DNA of 41,455 bases, from the NCBI GenBank assembly GCA_016938835.1, contig JAFGTW010000026.1, positions 1-41,455 of the forward strand. Reading direction: 5' to 3'. Of this stretch, positions 24,684 to 33,416 are shown one piece after another. How positions within the stretch are numbered: position 1 is the first letter of the stretch; every line of letters starts with the position of its first letter. This DNA is from Patescibacteria group bacterium (GTDB taxonomy: Bacteria > Patescibacteriota > Patescibacteriia > Patescibacteriales > UBA12465). A program made the translations under genes and the position numbers. The notes under the pieces are model-generated. The model was not told the origin of the DNA. It was given only the letters and a program-made list of their open reading frames with translations, and did not search any database.

Positions 24684-25604
24684 ATGGATAATATTACTTT
24701 TGCTAATCAGGCTGTGGATTTAATAGATCATCTTAATGGAGCAGATGCTTCTAAGTTTTTTCGTAATTTAGATAAAGAAACAGCTGATTTGTTAAGTAAT
24801 AGTCCTGAGTATAGTAATTATTTTTATTTATTGAAATTTTTAGCTATTCCTTTTTTAGATGATAAAGAGATAGCAAATTTGCTCGCAAAAAGAGTGGCTG
24901 TTATTTTTCGAAACGACGATCTTGATTTAGTTGAGCGTCTAAAGAATTTTTTTATTTCCGTTCGTCTGCCTAATCGTGATGATAAAAAAAGTGAATTTGT
25001 AAAAGCTCTAACTTTAAGCAAGGAGCGTCTTTTTAAAACGGATATTATTATTGATTCTGACCAAAAATTAATTACTACCGGTGATTGTCTTAGTGATTTT
25101 ATTGCTAATGTTGGTATGGATCATAATGTTTTAAAGGAGGCTCAATATTTTAGTAAACGTTTAATGTCAATTCCTGAGGAAAAAAAGAAAATTCTAAAAA
25201 AATTATTTGCAGTTTATAAGTATTTATCTACATCTTCTTCGGACCCTTATGGCTTTGAAGATGATTTATTAATAAGAACGGAAGATGGTCGTTCAATTAC
25301 TACTCATAATGGAGAAGTAATTGTTTTGCATGATCCTAATAAAGATGAAAAGAATAGTCATGAAATCAAAAATTTTGAATCAGGAAGCTTCTTGAAAAAT
25401 AATGATTTATTTATTAATGACAAAGAATCTGAAGTTGTTAATTCTAAAGAAGAAAATTTAGTAGTAGAAAATGTTAAAACCCCTCTCGCAATTCTGTCAT
25501 CGGCTTTAGAAGAATATTCTCCTTCATCTTTAGAATACAAAGCCATAAAACAAGAAATAGAGAGTTTGCGTAATAAAAAAATTAATGAAAAAGCAGAAAA
25601 ATAA
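24684..25604 (+). CDS. Unknown cytoplasmic protein downstream of the VirB6-like gene
   Basis: About 306 residues, soluble and mostly helical, not recognised. The N-terminal ~200 residues are compact (FLAIPFLDDKEIANLLAKR, VERLKNFFISVRLPNRDDK). A DPYGFEDDLLIRTEDGRSITTHNGEVIVLHDPN stretch then suggests a beta hairpin, and the C-terminus is a low-complexity charged tail. I preferred the ATG at 24684, 1 nt after the previous stop; one at 24675 would overlap by 8 nt. Tight coupling to the VirB6-like gene suggests a shared function. Its end overlaps the kinase gene by 20 nt. Confidence 0.65.
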   Translation: MDNITFANQAVDLIDHLNGADASKFFRNLDKETADLLSNSPEYSNYFYLLKFLAIPFLDDKEIANLLAKRVAVIFRNDDLDLVERLKNFFISVRLPNRDDKKSEFVKALTLSKERLFKTDIIIDSDQKLITTGDCLSDFIANVGMDHNVLKEAQYFSKRLMSIPEEKKKILKKLFAVYKYLSTSSSDPYGFEDDLLIRTEDGRSITTHNGEVIVLHDPNKDEKNSHEIKNFESGSFLKNNDLFINDKESEVVNSKEENLVVENVKTPLAILSSALEEYSPSSLEYKAIKQEIESLRNKKINEKAEK

Positions 25605-26544
25605 AGCAGTCGTGGCAGTTGCTGGTTCCATTGCCTTTGATGTCGTGATGAATTTTCCTGGTCATTTTTCCGCTCATATCTTACCTGGAAAAATCCATGA
25701 CCTTAATCTCAGTTTTGTCCTCAATCGCTTAAGTCCTGGCTTTGGTGGGACTGCTGGTAATATTGCCTATAATTTAGCGCTCCTACAAGAGCGCTCATCT
25801 GTTTTAACGGCCGTTGGTGCCGATTTTTTAAGTTATAGACAACACCTATTATCTTTTGATATTGATTTAAAGGGAATTACGGTTGATAAAAAGGAAACTT
25901 GTGCCGCCGCCTTTATTATCACTGATGCTTCTGATAATCAAATTGCTGGCTTTTATCCTGGTTCAAGTGCTTTAGCCAAATTAAATAGTTTAGATAAAAA
26001 AGAGATATCATATTTAATTATTTCTCCTGACGCTAAAAACAGAATGTTGGCTGCGCAGAAGTGGGCCAAAAAAAGAAAGATAAAATATATTTTTGATCCT
26101 GGACAGCAAGTAATTAATTTTAGTCAGAAAGAGTTAGCGCTGATGATTAAAGATGCCTATATTGTGATGGGCAATGATTATGAGATTGAAGTTATTAAAA
26201 AGACTTTGAAACTCCAATCTGTTGATTTAATTATTCCTAATAAGAGTTTAATTATTACTAAAGGCTCTCAGGGTTCGGAAATAGTAGAAAATGGAGAGCA
26301 TATTTTAATACCGGCTCTAAATACTGATAAAGCACTTGATCCCACTGGCGCTGGTGATGCTTATCGGGCTGGACTTATCAAAGGCTTAACTCTAGGTTTA
26401 GATTTAAAAGATTCAGCTTATTTAGCTTCCACGGTCGCAGTTTATGCAGTTGAAAAAAAAGGCACACAAAATCATCAATTTACTTTAAATACTTTAAAGA
26501 AACGTCTTAAAAATCACTACGGACTTAGTCTCAGGCTAACTTGA
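25585..26544 (+). CDS. PfkB-family kinase, probably adenosine kinase
   Basis: A 319-residue ribokinase-fold enzyme. The N-terminal AVAGSIAFDVVMNFPG and GGTAGNIAYNLALL are the substrate-lid region of PfkB kinases. DPTGAGDAYRAGL near residue 252 is PfkB signature 2 with the catalytic Asp and anion hole. The family includes ribokinase, adenosine kinase and sugar kinases. Its position directly upstream of ahcY, whose product is adenosine, favours adenosine kinase, which would pull the SAH hydrolase reaction forward. That substrate call is inference from context and N-terminal resemblance. It starts inside the end of the preceding gene. Confidence 0.85.
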   Translation: MKKQKNKAVVAVAGSIAFDVVMNFPGHFSAHILPGKIHDLNLSFVLNRLSPGFGGTAGNIAYNLALLQERSSVLTAVGADFLSYRQHLLSFDIDLKGITVDKKETCAAAFIITDASDNQIAGFYPGSSALAKLNSLDKKEISYLIISPDAKNRMLAAQKWAKKRKIKYIFDPGQQVINFSQKELALMIKDAYIVMGNDYEIEVIKKTLKLQSVDLIIPNKSLIITKGSQGSEIVENGEHILIPALNTDKALDPTGAGDAYRAGLIKGLTLGLDLKDSAYLASTVAVYAVEKKGTQNHQFTLNTLKKRLKNHYGLSLRLT

Positions 26545-26578
26545 CGAGCTCAATAGATAAAGTTAAAATCATAAGAAT

Positions 26579-27838
26579 ATGAAAATAAATTACGACATAA
26601 AAGATATAAAGCTAGCTGAAGTAGGGAGGAAGAAAATTGAATGGGCAGAGCGAGATATGCCTGTTTTGGCCAGTATTAATAAAGAAGTTTTAAAAAATAA
26701 GCCTCTCAAGGGTATTAAAATTGCGGCTTGTTTGCATGTAACGGCAGAGACGGCTAATTTAATGCGCGTTTTTAAATCGGCTGGGGCTGAAGTTATCCTG
26801 GTCGCTTCTAACCCCTTGTCCACCCAAGATGAAGTTGCAGCTGCTTTAGTAAAATATTATCAGGTTTCAGTATTTGCTGTTCATGGAGAGAGTCGATCAG
26901 TCTATTATCGTCATTTAAAAGCTGCCCTTGAGGCTCATCCGCATGTCACCCTCGATGATGGCGCTGATTTAGTGTCTCTATTACATAAAGATTATAAGAA
27001 ACAAGCCGGTGAAATCATTGCTAGCTTGGAAGAAACTACAACTGGAGTTATCCGCTTACGAGCTTTAGAAAAAGCAGGTAAATTATTGTTGCCAGTAGTT
27101 GCGGTTAATGACGCTAAGACTAAGCACATGTTTGATAACCGCTACGGTACTGGCCAGTCCACTCTAGACGGCATTATTAGAGCAACTAATATGCTTATCG
27201 CTGGCAAGACGATTGTAGCGGCTGGCTATGGTTGGTGTGGACGCGGGTTTGCTAACCGCGCTCGTGGTTTAGGGGCTAAGGTAATTATAACTGAGGTTGA
27301 TGAAATTAAGGCTTTAGAGGCAGCTATGGATGGATTTGCGGTGATGCCGATGAAGGACGCAGCAAAAGTGGCTGATTTAATCTGTACCTTAACCGGCGAC
27401 TTGCATGTCATTGACGCTGAACATTTTAAATTAATGAAAGATGGAGTAATGGTTTGTAATTCAGGGCATTTTGATGTGGAAATTAATTTAGAGGCTTTAA
27501 AGAAAATAGCCTCTAAAGTTCGCACTCAAGTTCGTGCTCATGTAGATGAATATACTGTGACTGGCAAGAAGATTTATGTTTTAGCTGAAGGTCGTTTAGT
27601 TAATTTAGCTGCCGCTGAAGGTCATCCAGCTAGTGTGATGGATATGAGTTTTGCCACTCAAGCGCTTAGTGCTTTAGAGATGGTGAAGGGAAAGAAGCTA
27701 GAACCAGCTGTCTATGATGTTTCTGAGGCTATTGAGAATAAGATTGCTCGCCTTAAATTAAAATCGATGGGCTTCAGTATTGACAGTTTAAAACCAAAGC
27801 AAAAGAAATATTTAGAATCTTGGGAGGCAGGTACTTAG
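26579..27838 (+). CDS. ahcY: Adenosylhomocysteinase (SAH hydrolase)
   Basis: A 419-residue NAD-dependent enzyme splitting S-adenosylhomocysteine into adenosine and homocysteine. [17 protein letters not shown] is the substrate-binding start. [28 protein letters not shown] and [17 protein letters not shown] (Rossmann NAD site) are diagnostic. [16 protein letters not shown] is near the C-terminus. Length is normal. It lies 34 nt after the PfkB kinase and 66 nt before metK. The AhcY route regenerates homocysteine directly, unlike the Pfs/LuxS route. No methionine synthase is visible here. Confidence 0.97.
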   Translation: MKINYDIKDIKLAEVGRKKIEWAERDMPVLASINKEVLKNKPLKGIKIAACLHVTAETANLMRVFKSAGAEVILVASNPLSTQDEVAAALVKYYQVSVFAVHGESRSVYYRHLKAALEAHPHVTLDDGADLVSLLHKDYKKQAGEIIASLEETTTGVIRLRALEKAGKLLLPVVAVNDAKTKHMFDNRYGTGQSTLDGIIRATNMLIAGKTIVAAGYGWCGRGFANRARGLGAKVIITEVDEIKALEAAMDGFAVMPMKDAAKVADLICTLTGDLHVIDAEHFKLMKDGVMVCNSGHFDVEINLEALKKIASKVRTQVRAHVDEYTVTGKKIYVLAEGRLVNLAAAEGHPASVMDMSFATQALSALEMVKGKKLEPAVYDVSEAIENKIARLKLKSMGFSIDSLKPKQKKYLESWEAGT

Positions 27839-27847
27839 ACTGTGGTA

Positions 27848-27891
27848 ATGTTGTAAAATGTTACAACATATATTGTAACAATCTACAACAT
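27848..27891. promoter_or_regulatory. Double inverted repeat (candidate operator) upstream of metK
   Basis: Two 16-bp inverted repeats of the form TTGTA-N6-TACAA lie at 27851-27866 and 27873-27888. Their centres are 22 bp apart, two helical turns. Together the 44 bases are almost self-complementary. The downstream site covers the likely -35 of metK (27873-27878). This is the pattern of a dimeric repressor bound cooperatively on one DNA face. There is no T run and the stem is AT-rich, so a terminator is unlikely. The cognate regulator is not identifiable. Confidence 0.55.
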
Positions 27892-27900
27892 AATTATAAA
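27873..27900 (+). promoter_or_regulatory. Candidate metK promoter overlapping the operator
   Basis: TTGTAA (27873-27878), a 16-nt spacer and TATAAA (27895-27900), ending 4 nt before the metK ATG at 27905. If used, transcription would start at or just inside the start codon, giving a leaderless or nearly leaderless mRNA. Confidence 0.4.
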
Positions 27901-27904
27901 ATCT

Positions 27905-29062
27905 ATGTCTGAAAATAAAATAAAATTAATTACTTCTGAATCAGTTACCGAAGGTCACCCTGATAAGATTTGTGATCAAATCAGTGATGGTATTTTGGAT
28001 GCAATGTTAAGCAGTGATCCAGAAAGCAGGGCAGCTGTAGAATGTTTTTGTACTAATGGCTTGGTTGTAGTTGGCGGTGAAGTAAGTACAAAAAATTATA
28101 TTAATATTGACTCTACTGTAAGACAGATTTTAAAGAATATTGGTTATGATGGCCCTGATTCCGGCTTTGACTGCGATAGTGTTGGCATTATGTCAGCTCT
28201 TCATGAACAGAGTCGAGAAATAGCTCAAGGTGTAGATGAGGGAGAGGGCAAGGAGCAGGGAGCTGGTGACCAAGGTCTAATGTATGGTTATGCTGATAAT
28301 GAAACGGCAGAATTTATGCCTTTACCTATTACTTTAGCCCATAAATTAACTCAGCGTTTATCAGAATTTCGTAAGAATGGAAAATTGTCTTATCTGCGAC
28401 CAGATGGGAAAAGTCAGGTCACAGTTGAATACCATGAGGATAAAGCTAAGAGAGTTGAGACAGTAGTTATTGCCGCTTGTCATCATCCAGAAAAAAGTTT
28501 AGAAACAGTGCGTAAAGATATTTTAGAGCAAGTAATTAAACCAGTTTTAGGTGAATTACTTGATGATAAAACGAAAGTGTATATTAATGCTACCGGAGCT
28601 TTTACCATTGGCGGGCCCACAGCAGACACAGGCTTAACCGGACGCAAAATTATTGTTGATACCTATGGCGGCTTTGCTCGCCATGGCGGCGGATGTTTTT
28701 CGGGTAAAGATGCTTCTAAGGTTGATCGTAGTGGCGCTTATATGGCTCGTTATGTCGCCAAAAATATTGTTGCTGCTGGTTTAGCTGATAGATGCGAATT
28801 ACAAGTTGCCTATGCTATTGGTATATCTGAGCCAGTGGGCATATATGTTGAAACTTTTGGAACTAACAAGATTGCAGAAGATTTAATTCTTAAAGCAATT
28901 AAAGAAAACTTTGACTTTAGACCAAAAGCAATTGTGGAGAAACTTTCTCTTAAGAGAGCAATCTATTTACCGACTGCTGCTTATGGCCATTTTGGCCGAC
29001 CAGAATTTTCTTGGGAAAAAACAGATAAGATTGAAGATTTACAAGCTTATTTAGAAAAATAG
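27905..29062 (+). CDS. metK: S-adenosylmethionine synthetase
   Basis: A 385-residue enzyme making SAM from methionine and [22 protein letters not shown] is the N-terminal ATP/methionine site, [12 protein letters not shown] is signature 1, and [23 protein letters not shown] is signature 2. The usual GGGAFSGKD has Cys in place of Ala here, a mild change. Length is normal. It is preceded by the double operator and followed by a strong terminator. With ahcY and the PfkB kinase it forms a SAM supply and recycling set serving methyltransferases such as RsmA. Confidence 0.97.
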   Translation: MSENKIKLITSESVTEGHPDKICDQISDGILDAMLSSDPESRAAVECFCTNGLVVVGGEVSTKNYINIDSTVRQILKNIGYDGPDSGFDCDSVGIMSALHEQSREIAQGVDEGEGKEQGAGDQGLMYGYADNETAEFMPLPITLAHKLTQRLSEFRKNGKLSYLRPDGKSQVTVEYHEDKAKRVETVVIAACHHPEKSLETVRKDILEQVIKPVLGELLDDKTKVYINATGAFTIGGPTADTGLTGRKIIVDTYGGFARHGGGCFSGKDASKVDRSGAYMARYVAKNIVAAGLADRCELQVAYAIGISEPVGIYVETFGTNKIAEDLILKAIKENFDFRPKAIVEKLSLKRAIYLPTAAYGHFGRPEFSWEKTDKIEDLQAYLEK

Positions 29063-29066
29063 AAAT

Positions 29067-29093
29067 AAACGCGGTTTTTTAGCCGCGTTTTTT
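29067..29093 (+). terminator. Intrinsic terminator after metK
   Basis: AAACGCGG (29067-29074) pairs with CCGCGTTT (29083-29090) around a short T-rich loop, followed by further T residues. It begins 5 nt past the metK stop. Confidence 0.88.
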
Positions 29094-29106
29094 ATCACTA
29101 TAGACT

Positions 29107-29517
29107 ATGAACATCGTTTTAGCTTTCGGCACTTTTGATCATTTTCATCCAGGACACGCTGCATATTTAAAGCAGGCATCTTCTTTGGGTGATTATTTGA
29201 TTGTAGTAGTAGCTCGTGATGTTAATGTGCAGAAGATTAAGAATAAGAAAGCTAGGCAAACAGAAGAGCAAAGAAAAGATGAAATAGAGAAGCAAATAAA
29301 GAAGTTTGATATAAAGGGGAAAGCAGTTCTGGGATTTAAGGGTAGGCGCCTGTCCGTTTTAAAGAAATATAAACCTGATATTATTGCTCTTGGCTACGAT
29401 CAGCAGGTTGATGAGCATATTTTATATGAGGAATTAAAGTCTTTAAATTTAAAAACAAAAATAAAACGTTTGAATTCATATTATCCAGAAAAATATAAAT
29501 CTAGTTTAATGAGATGA
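29107..29517 (+). CDS. RibL-like adenylyl/cytidylyltransferase
   Basis: A 136-residue HxGH nucleotidyltransferase. FGTFDHFHPGHAAYL carries the HPGH motif that binds the nucleotide triphosphate. TEEQR and the C-terminal KPDIIALGYDQ follow. The last phrase is especially like archaeal-type FAD synthetase (RibL), which adenylylates FMN; glycerol-3-phosphate cytidylyltransferase (TagD) is the alternative. Length fits this small single-domain family. It is 12 nt upstream of the PEP-synthase-like gene. No riboflavin gene is nearby, so the substrate is unsettled. Confidence 0.8.
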   Translation: MNIVLAFGTFDHFHPGHAAYLKQASSLGDYLIVVVARDVNVQKIKNKKARQTEEQRKDEIEKQIKKFDIKGKAVLGFKGRRLSVLKKYKPDIIALGYDQQVDEHILYEELKSLNLKTKIKRLNSYYPEKYKSSLMR

Positions 29518-29529
29518 TTAATTATATTT

Positions 29530-30468
29530 ATGTACATATTACCATTCTCTAAAATTTCTAAAAAAGATGCTGATATTGCTGGCGGCAAAGGAGCCTCTTT
29601 AGGCGAGATGACTCAGACAAAGATTCCAGTGCCACCTGGCTTTGTGATTTTAGCGGATGCCTTCGATCGTTTTTTGGATGAAACTGACTTAAGACAGGAA
29701 TTAGAAGCTTTATTGAAAAAAGTAAATTATAAGGATATTAATTCTGTTGAAGGTTTTTCGGTAAAAATTAGAGCTTTAATTGATAAAGCTCAAGTCCCAG
29801 CTGATTTAAATAAGGAGATTGTGGCTGCCTTCAAAAAATTAAAAACTCCTTTTGTAGCCGTTCGTTCAAGTGCTACGGCTGAAGATTCATCTTCTGCTTC
29901 TTGGGCTGGGGAGTTGGAGACTTATCTAAATACAACTGATAAAACTTTATTAAAAAATGTAAAATTGTGTTGGTCCTCTCTATTTACACCTCGAGCTGTG
30001 TTTTATCGTCATGAAAAAAAGATGTTAAACGCCAAGGTAAGTGTAGCCGTAGTAGTGCAAGAAATGGTGGAATCAGAAATATCTGGAATTGCCTTTACCG
30101 TTCATCCAGTTACTCAGGATAAACGTCAAATGATTATCGAGGCTGGCTATGGTTTAGGCGAGGCCATTGTTTCTGGGTCAATTACTCCCGATGCCTATGC
30201 GGTAGATAAAAAGGATTTTTCTATTATCGATATTAATATTGCTGAACAGGATCGGCAGATTGTTAAATGTTTGCGTCGTGGTGTAAAATGGACGCCAGTC
30301 GCTAAGAAATTACAAGAAAAACAGAAACTGACTGGACAGCAAATAGTGGCATTGGCCAAAATCTGTGCCAATATTGAAAAACACTATAAATTCCCCTGTG
30401 ATATTGAATGGGCTTACAATAAGAAGAAGTTTTATATCACACAAAGCCGTCCGATTACTACTCTCTAA
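29530..30468 (+). CDS. Stand-alone PEP synthase/PPDK N-terminal ATP-binding domain
   Basis: A 312-residue protein matching only the N-terminal nucleotide-binding domain of phosphoenolpyruvate synthase or pyruvate phosphate dikinase. AGGKGASLGEM, PVPPGFVI, AVRSSATAEDSSSASWAGELETYL, GYGLGEAIVSGSITPDAY and the terminal CDIEWAY...QSRPITTL are all present. A full enzyme is roughly 800 residues and continues with a phospho-His swivel domain and a PEP/pyruvate TIM barrel. Both are absent here and in the 180 bases downstream. The frame ends exactly at the domain boundary and a terminator follows, so this looks like a deliberate single-domain gene rather than decay. Its partner and reaction are unknown. 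Confidence 0.82.
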   Translation: MYILPFSKISKKDADIAGGKGASLGEMTQTKIPVPPGFVILADAFDRFLDETDLRQELEALLKKVNYKDINSVEGFSVKIRALIDKAQVPADLNKEIVAAFKKLKTPFVAVRSSATAEDSSSASWAGELETYLNTTDKTLLKNVKLCWSSLFTPRAVFYRHEKKMLNAKVSVAVVVQEMVESEISGIAFTVHPVTQDKRQMIIEAGYGLGEAIVSGSITPDAYAVDKKDFSIIDINIAEQDRQIVKCLRRGVKWTPVAKKLQEKQKLTGQQIVALAKICANIEKHYKFPCDIEWAYNKKKFYITQSRPITTL

Positions 30469-30499
30469 GTCATTTTTAATTAAATATCAAGCTTATTTT

Positions 30500-30528
30500 A
30501 GCCGCCTTTTTTTAGGGCGGCTTTAGCT
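30500..30528 (+). terminator. Intrinsic terminator after the PEP-synthase-like gene
   Basis: AGCCGCC (30500-30506) pairs with GGCGGCT (30516-30522) around a T-rich loop, then TTAGCTTTTA. The T run is interrupted but the stem is strong. Confidence 0.75.
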
Positions 30529-30560
30529 TTTATTTAAGCATTTTTTAGCTTAATGCTGAC

Positions 30561-30590
30561 TTTCACTTTTTAGGGGAAATATGCTAAAAT
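30561..30590 (+). promoter_or_regulatory. Promoter of the prgI-virB4-radA operon
   Basis: TTTCAC (30561-30566), an 18-nt spacer and TAAAAT (30585-30590), preceded by TGC to give an extended -10. It lies just after the terminator at 30500 and about 60 nt before the 30650 ATG. Confidence 0.45.
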
Positions 30591-30649
30591 GAAGATAATG
30601 TCCGTAATAGATTTTTGATTTATATTTTTAAGATTTTTTTGCTGCTTTA

Positions 30650-32278
30650 ATGTTTGATTATCTACAACAATTTAATAAGCTCCCCAAAGAACTTAGGGAA
30701 AAAGTATCTTCACCGGCAGCGATGGAAGTTTTGTCGTCTTTGGAGAATAAGTATAAGGTAAACTTGGCTATGCTGGTAATGCAAGTAATGGTTAAGCAGA
30801 TATTAATGAAAGATTTAACTGCTCATTTTATTGCAGAAATGTCTTTAAGCTCAGAACAAGCTCAAGCCTTGAGTCAAGAATTACAAGAAAAATTATTTTT
30901 TTCAGTGGCAACTTATTTGGGCTTAAAAATGGCATCGCCTTTAAGTCCGGAAGATAAAGAATTAGCGCAGTTAATGAAGGATAATGCGATTATTTTGCCT
31001 AGTTCTGATTTAATGAATCGCTGTCGTCAGATTTTATTGACTTATCGCAAAGGAATTAGGACAAAAATTGATACTAGAGCTGCTTTACAGCGTAATGTTA
31101 ATCAAGGTGGTCTTGACCTTGATTCAGCCGCAGCTGATCGTCTACTGCGGGCGCTAGATTTACCCCTTGTTCCTAAACAAGAAGAGATGATTAAGCCAAA
31201 AGCCTCGGCTGAATTAAATAATTTAATTAATCAGCAGGACGGAGCTTCTTATAATTTAAAATCAGCTATTGCTAGTGGGCAGATAAAAACACCAGAATCA
31301 TTAGTGAAAAAATTTAAACAGAATATTTTAGATACGGAACATGAATTAGAAGCTCCAGCAGATGAATTAGAAATAGAGGCTCCAGCAAAAACTTTATATT
31401 TACAAGAAGCATCTAATAATACTCCGGATAAAACAGTTTTTAAACAAGCAGAAGATGTAGCAAAAAAAGAACAAACTAGTGTACAAGTAGCACCAATTAA
31501 CAGCATTATGGCGGTAAAGATGGATAATAAAGCGCTTGTTTCTACAGAGAAGGATAAGCTTGTGAAAAAAAATGTTCAAATTAAAAATAATGATAATGTT
31601 AACACTTCTATTTTAAATAAGCAGGCCGTTTCTGTTGCTACTCAAACACCTAAGACTATTGAAGATAAGTCAAAAATGGCAGAAGTGCAGATGTTAAAAC
31701 CAAAGTCCGCTAAGAGCCTGTCTTTTAAAAAATCTACCTCCGCTCCATCTAATGTCTGGAATAAATTATTTAAAAAGCATATAACAGATCACACAAAGTT
31801 AAATGTTAAAAATAATATTGCCAAGGCACCCGTTTCCAGCCATCATCTAGAAGAGGCAGTGAAGGCAGCAGTTAAAGAAGCATCAATTTCAGCTCGCCCA
31901 TCTGCTGGTAGTGATTTTAAGACAAAAATAGAAGATGTTAAATTAAGACCAAAAGTAATGGGACCTTTGGAGGAGTTGCGTTATTTGGATTTGGTCAATT
32001 TTCGTCGTTTAGGTGCAAATCCTAAAGAAATTACCAATAAAATTACCAATAAAATTCATTTATTAGAAAAAGATGGCTATGATCATATGGTTGAGGGAGT
32101 GAAGGCGTGGCGCCAAAGCCCCGTTAATCGTTTGTATGTGCGTTTAGTCCAAGAAGCGATTATTAGTGATATGACTTTACGTGAGGCTATTGCTGACAAG
32201 CAATCTAAAAGTAAAGATAGTTTAAGCATAGAAGAGATAGAAGCTATTGTTAGTATGAATAATAAATTAATGTTCTAA
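30650..32278 (+). CDS. Unknown T4SS-operon protein with long disordered middle
   Basis: A 542-residue protein I do not recognise. Residues 1-180 are helical and may hold two related helical units. Residues ~185-400 are low-complexity, Lys/Ala/Thr-rich and likely disordered, with a local repeat (ELEAPADELEIEAPA). Residues ~425-542 form a compact helical domain containing RPKVMGPLEELRYLDLVNFRRLG and an ITNKITNK duplication. No TM helix or signal peptide is present, so it is cytoplasmic. It is 1 nt upstream of prgI, so it probably belongs to the same machine, perhaps as a cytoplasmic adaptor; that is inference from position. Confidence 0.7.
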   Translation: MFDYLQQFNKLPKELREKVSSPAAMEVLSSLENKYKVNLAMLVMQVMVKQILMKDLTAHFIAEMSLSSEQAQALSQELQEKLFFSVATYLGLKMASPLSPEDKELAQLMKDNAIILPSSDLMNRCRQILLTYRKGIRTKIDTRAALQRNVNQGGLDLDSAAADRLLRALDLPLVPKQEEMIKPKASAELNNLINQQDGASYNLKSAIASGQIKTPESLVKKFKQNILDTEHELEAPADELEIEAPAKTLYLQEASNNTPDKTVFKQAEDVAKKEQTSVQVAPINSIMAVKMDNKALVSTEKDKLVKKNVQIKNNDNVNTSILNKQAVSVATQTPKTIEDKSKMAEVQMLKPKSAKSLSFKKSTSAPSNVWNKLFKKHITDHTKLNVKNNIAKAPVSSHHLEEAVKAAVKEASISARPSAGSDFKTKIEDVKLRPKVMGPLEELRYLDLVNFRRLGANPKEITNKITNKIHLLEKDGYDHMVEGVKAWRQSPVNRLYVRLVQEAIISDMTLREAIADKQSKSKDSLSIEEIEAIVSMNNKLMF

Positions 32279-32279
32279 T

Positions 32280-32714
32280 ATGCAACAATTTACCGTCCCT
32301 CAATTTATTGATGTTGAAAGCAAAATTATTGGTCCAATTACGACCAGACAGTTTTTAATCTTTTTAGGGGCGGCGACTATTATTGGAATTAGTTATAAAA
32401 TTTTTGATTTTGCTCTATTTTTAACTATTGGTATTTTAGTTTTTGTAATCTCTGGCATCTTTGCTTTTTTAAAGATTAATGGACGGCCCTTTCATTTTTT
32501 TGTGTTAAATCTAGTTCAAACTTGGCGTCGCCCTAATTTACGTGTTTGGAATCATTTACTTGGTTATGTTGATCATCTTGACGCTATTAATGTAGTAAAA
32601 GAAGAAAAGCTAAAAGTAGATAAAGAGCCATTTAAATCTTCTCGTCTAGCTGATTTAGCTTTAGTGGTTGATACTAAAGGACGTTATCGGGGAGATAATA
32701 GTACAGAAATTTAA
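32280..32714 (+). CDS. PrgI-family membrane protein (VirB3-like T4SS component)
   Basis: A 144-residue protein. The start MQQFTVPQFIDVESKIIGPITTRQF is the typical PrgI opening, followed by two hydrophobic helices (~26-45 and ~48-64) and NGRPFHFFVLNLVQTWRRPNLRVW. PrgI-like proteins occupy the place of VirB3 next to VirB4 in Gram-positive and CPR T4SS, in the inner membrane. The C-terminal ~50 residues are a soluble tail. It is followed 4 nt later by the TraC-like gene, consistent with co-translation. Confidence 0.85.
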   Translation: MQQFTVPQFIDVESKIIGPITTRQFLIFLGAATIIGISYKIFDFALFLTIGILVFVISGIFAFLKINGRPFHFFVLNLVQTWRRPNLRVWNHLLGYVDHLDAINVVKEEKLKVDKEPFKSSRLADLALVVDTKGRYRGDNSTEI

Positions 32715-32718
32715 TCCT

Positions 32719-33408
32719 ATGCCTAAAAAAAATAATTTAGTTAGAAATAAAGTGAACGTATCTACTCAGCAGTATTTAGACATTGCTGAGATTAAGGATG
32801 ATGTGGTTATTATGAAAGATGGTACTTTAAGAGCAGTCCTATTAGCTTCAAGTATTAATTTTGCCCTAAAGAGCGAAGATGAACAAAATGCGGTTATTAA
32901 CTCCTATGTAATGTTTTTAAATAATCTCAGCTTTACGTTGGAGATTGTTATTCAATCACGTGAATTGGATATTGATAGTTATATTACTTATCTGCAAGAG
33001 AAAGAAAAACAGCAAATTAATAAATTGTTAAAAATTCAGACTGCGGAATATATGGAGTATATCAAAGAATTGACTTCTCTTGGCAAGATTATGAATAAAC
33101 GTTTTTTTGTGGTTGTGCCATATGATCCAATGACTGATAAACACAAGGGTTTTTTCTCATTGCTAGGAGAAGCTTTAAAGCCAGCAACTTCAATTAAATT
33201 AAAAGACAAAAGCTTTAAACGTTATAAAGAAATGCTTGATCGACGTTTAGATAGTGTTGTGGGGGGCATGGAGTCAATGGGTGTAAGCGTAGCTCGTCTT
33301 GATACTCAGAGTTTAATTGAACTTTATTATAAAACTTATAATCCAGAAACATCTAAAAATCAAAATTTGGTTGATTTAGAAAAATTAAGAATAGATACTA
33401 CTAACTAA
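32719..33408 (+). CDS. TraC-like protein, separate N-terminal-type partner of VirB4
   Basis: A 229-residue soluble protein resembling the N-terminal, non-ATPase part of TraC/VirB4 proteins. TQQYLDIAEIKDDVVIMKDGTLRAVLLASSINFALKS is typical, followed by a helical region with DIDSYITYLQEKEKQQ and RFFVVVPYDP. There is no Walker motif. I chose the ATG giving MPKKNNLV, 4 nt after prgI stops; an in-frame ATG at 32668 would overlap prgI by 47 nt. It sits 8 nt before virB4, so it likely works with that ATPase. Confidence 0.8.
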   Translation: MPKKNNLVRNKVNVSTQQYLDIAEIKDDVVIMKDGTLRAVLLASSINFALKSEDEQNAVINSYVMFLNNLSFTLEIVIQSRELDIDSYITYLQEKEKQQINKLLKIQTAEYMEYIKELTSLGKIMNKRFFVVVPYDPMTDKHKGFFSLLGEALKPATSIKLKDKSFKRYKEMLDRRLDSVVGGMESMGVSVARLDTQSLIELYYKTYNPETSKNQNLVDLEKLRIDTTN

Positions 33409-33416
33409 TCTGAACT

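Noticed and set aside
27839-27904. SAM riboswitch or terminator before metK
   Set aside because: The 66-nt gap is too short for a known SAM riboswitch and lacks its conserved helices; the palindrome is AT-rich with no T run, so an operator fits better.
10147-29517. UGA recoding as in Gracilibacteria or SR1
   Set aside because: UGA ends several well-bounded genes, such as those ending at 10785, 26544 and 29517, and no frame needs read-through.
30469-30649. Remnant of the missing PEP-synthase domains
   Set aside because: The interval holds only a terminator and a promoter; no frame resembles the phospho-His or PEP-binding domains.
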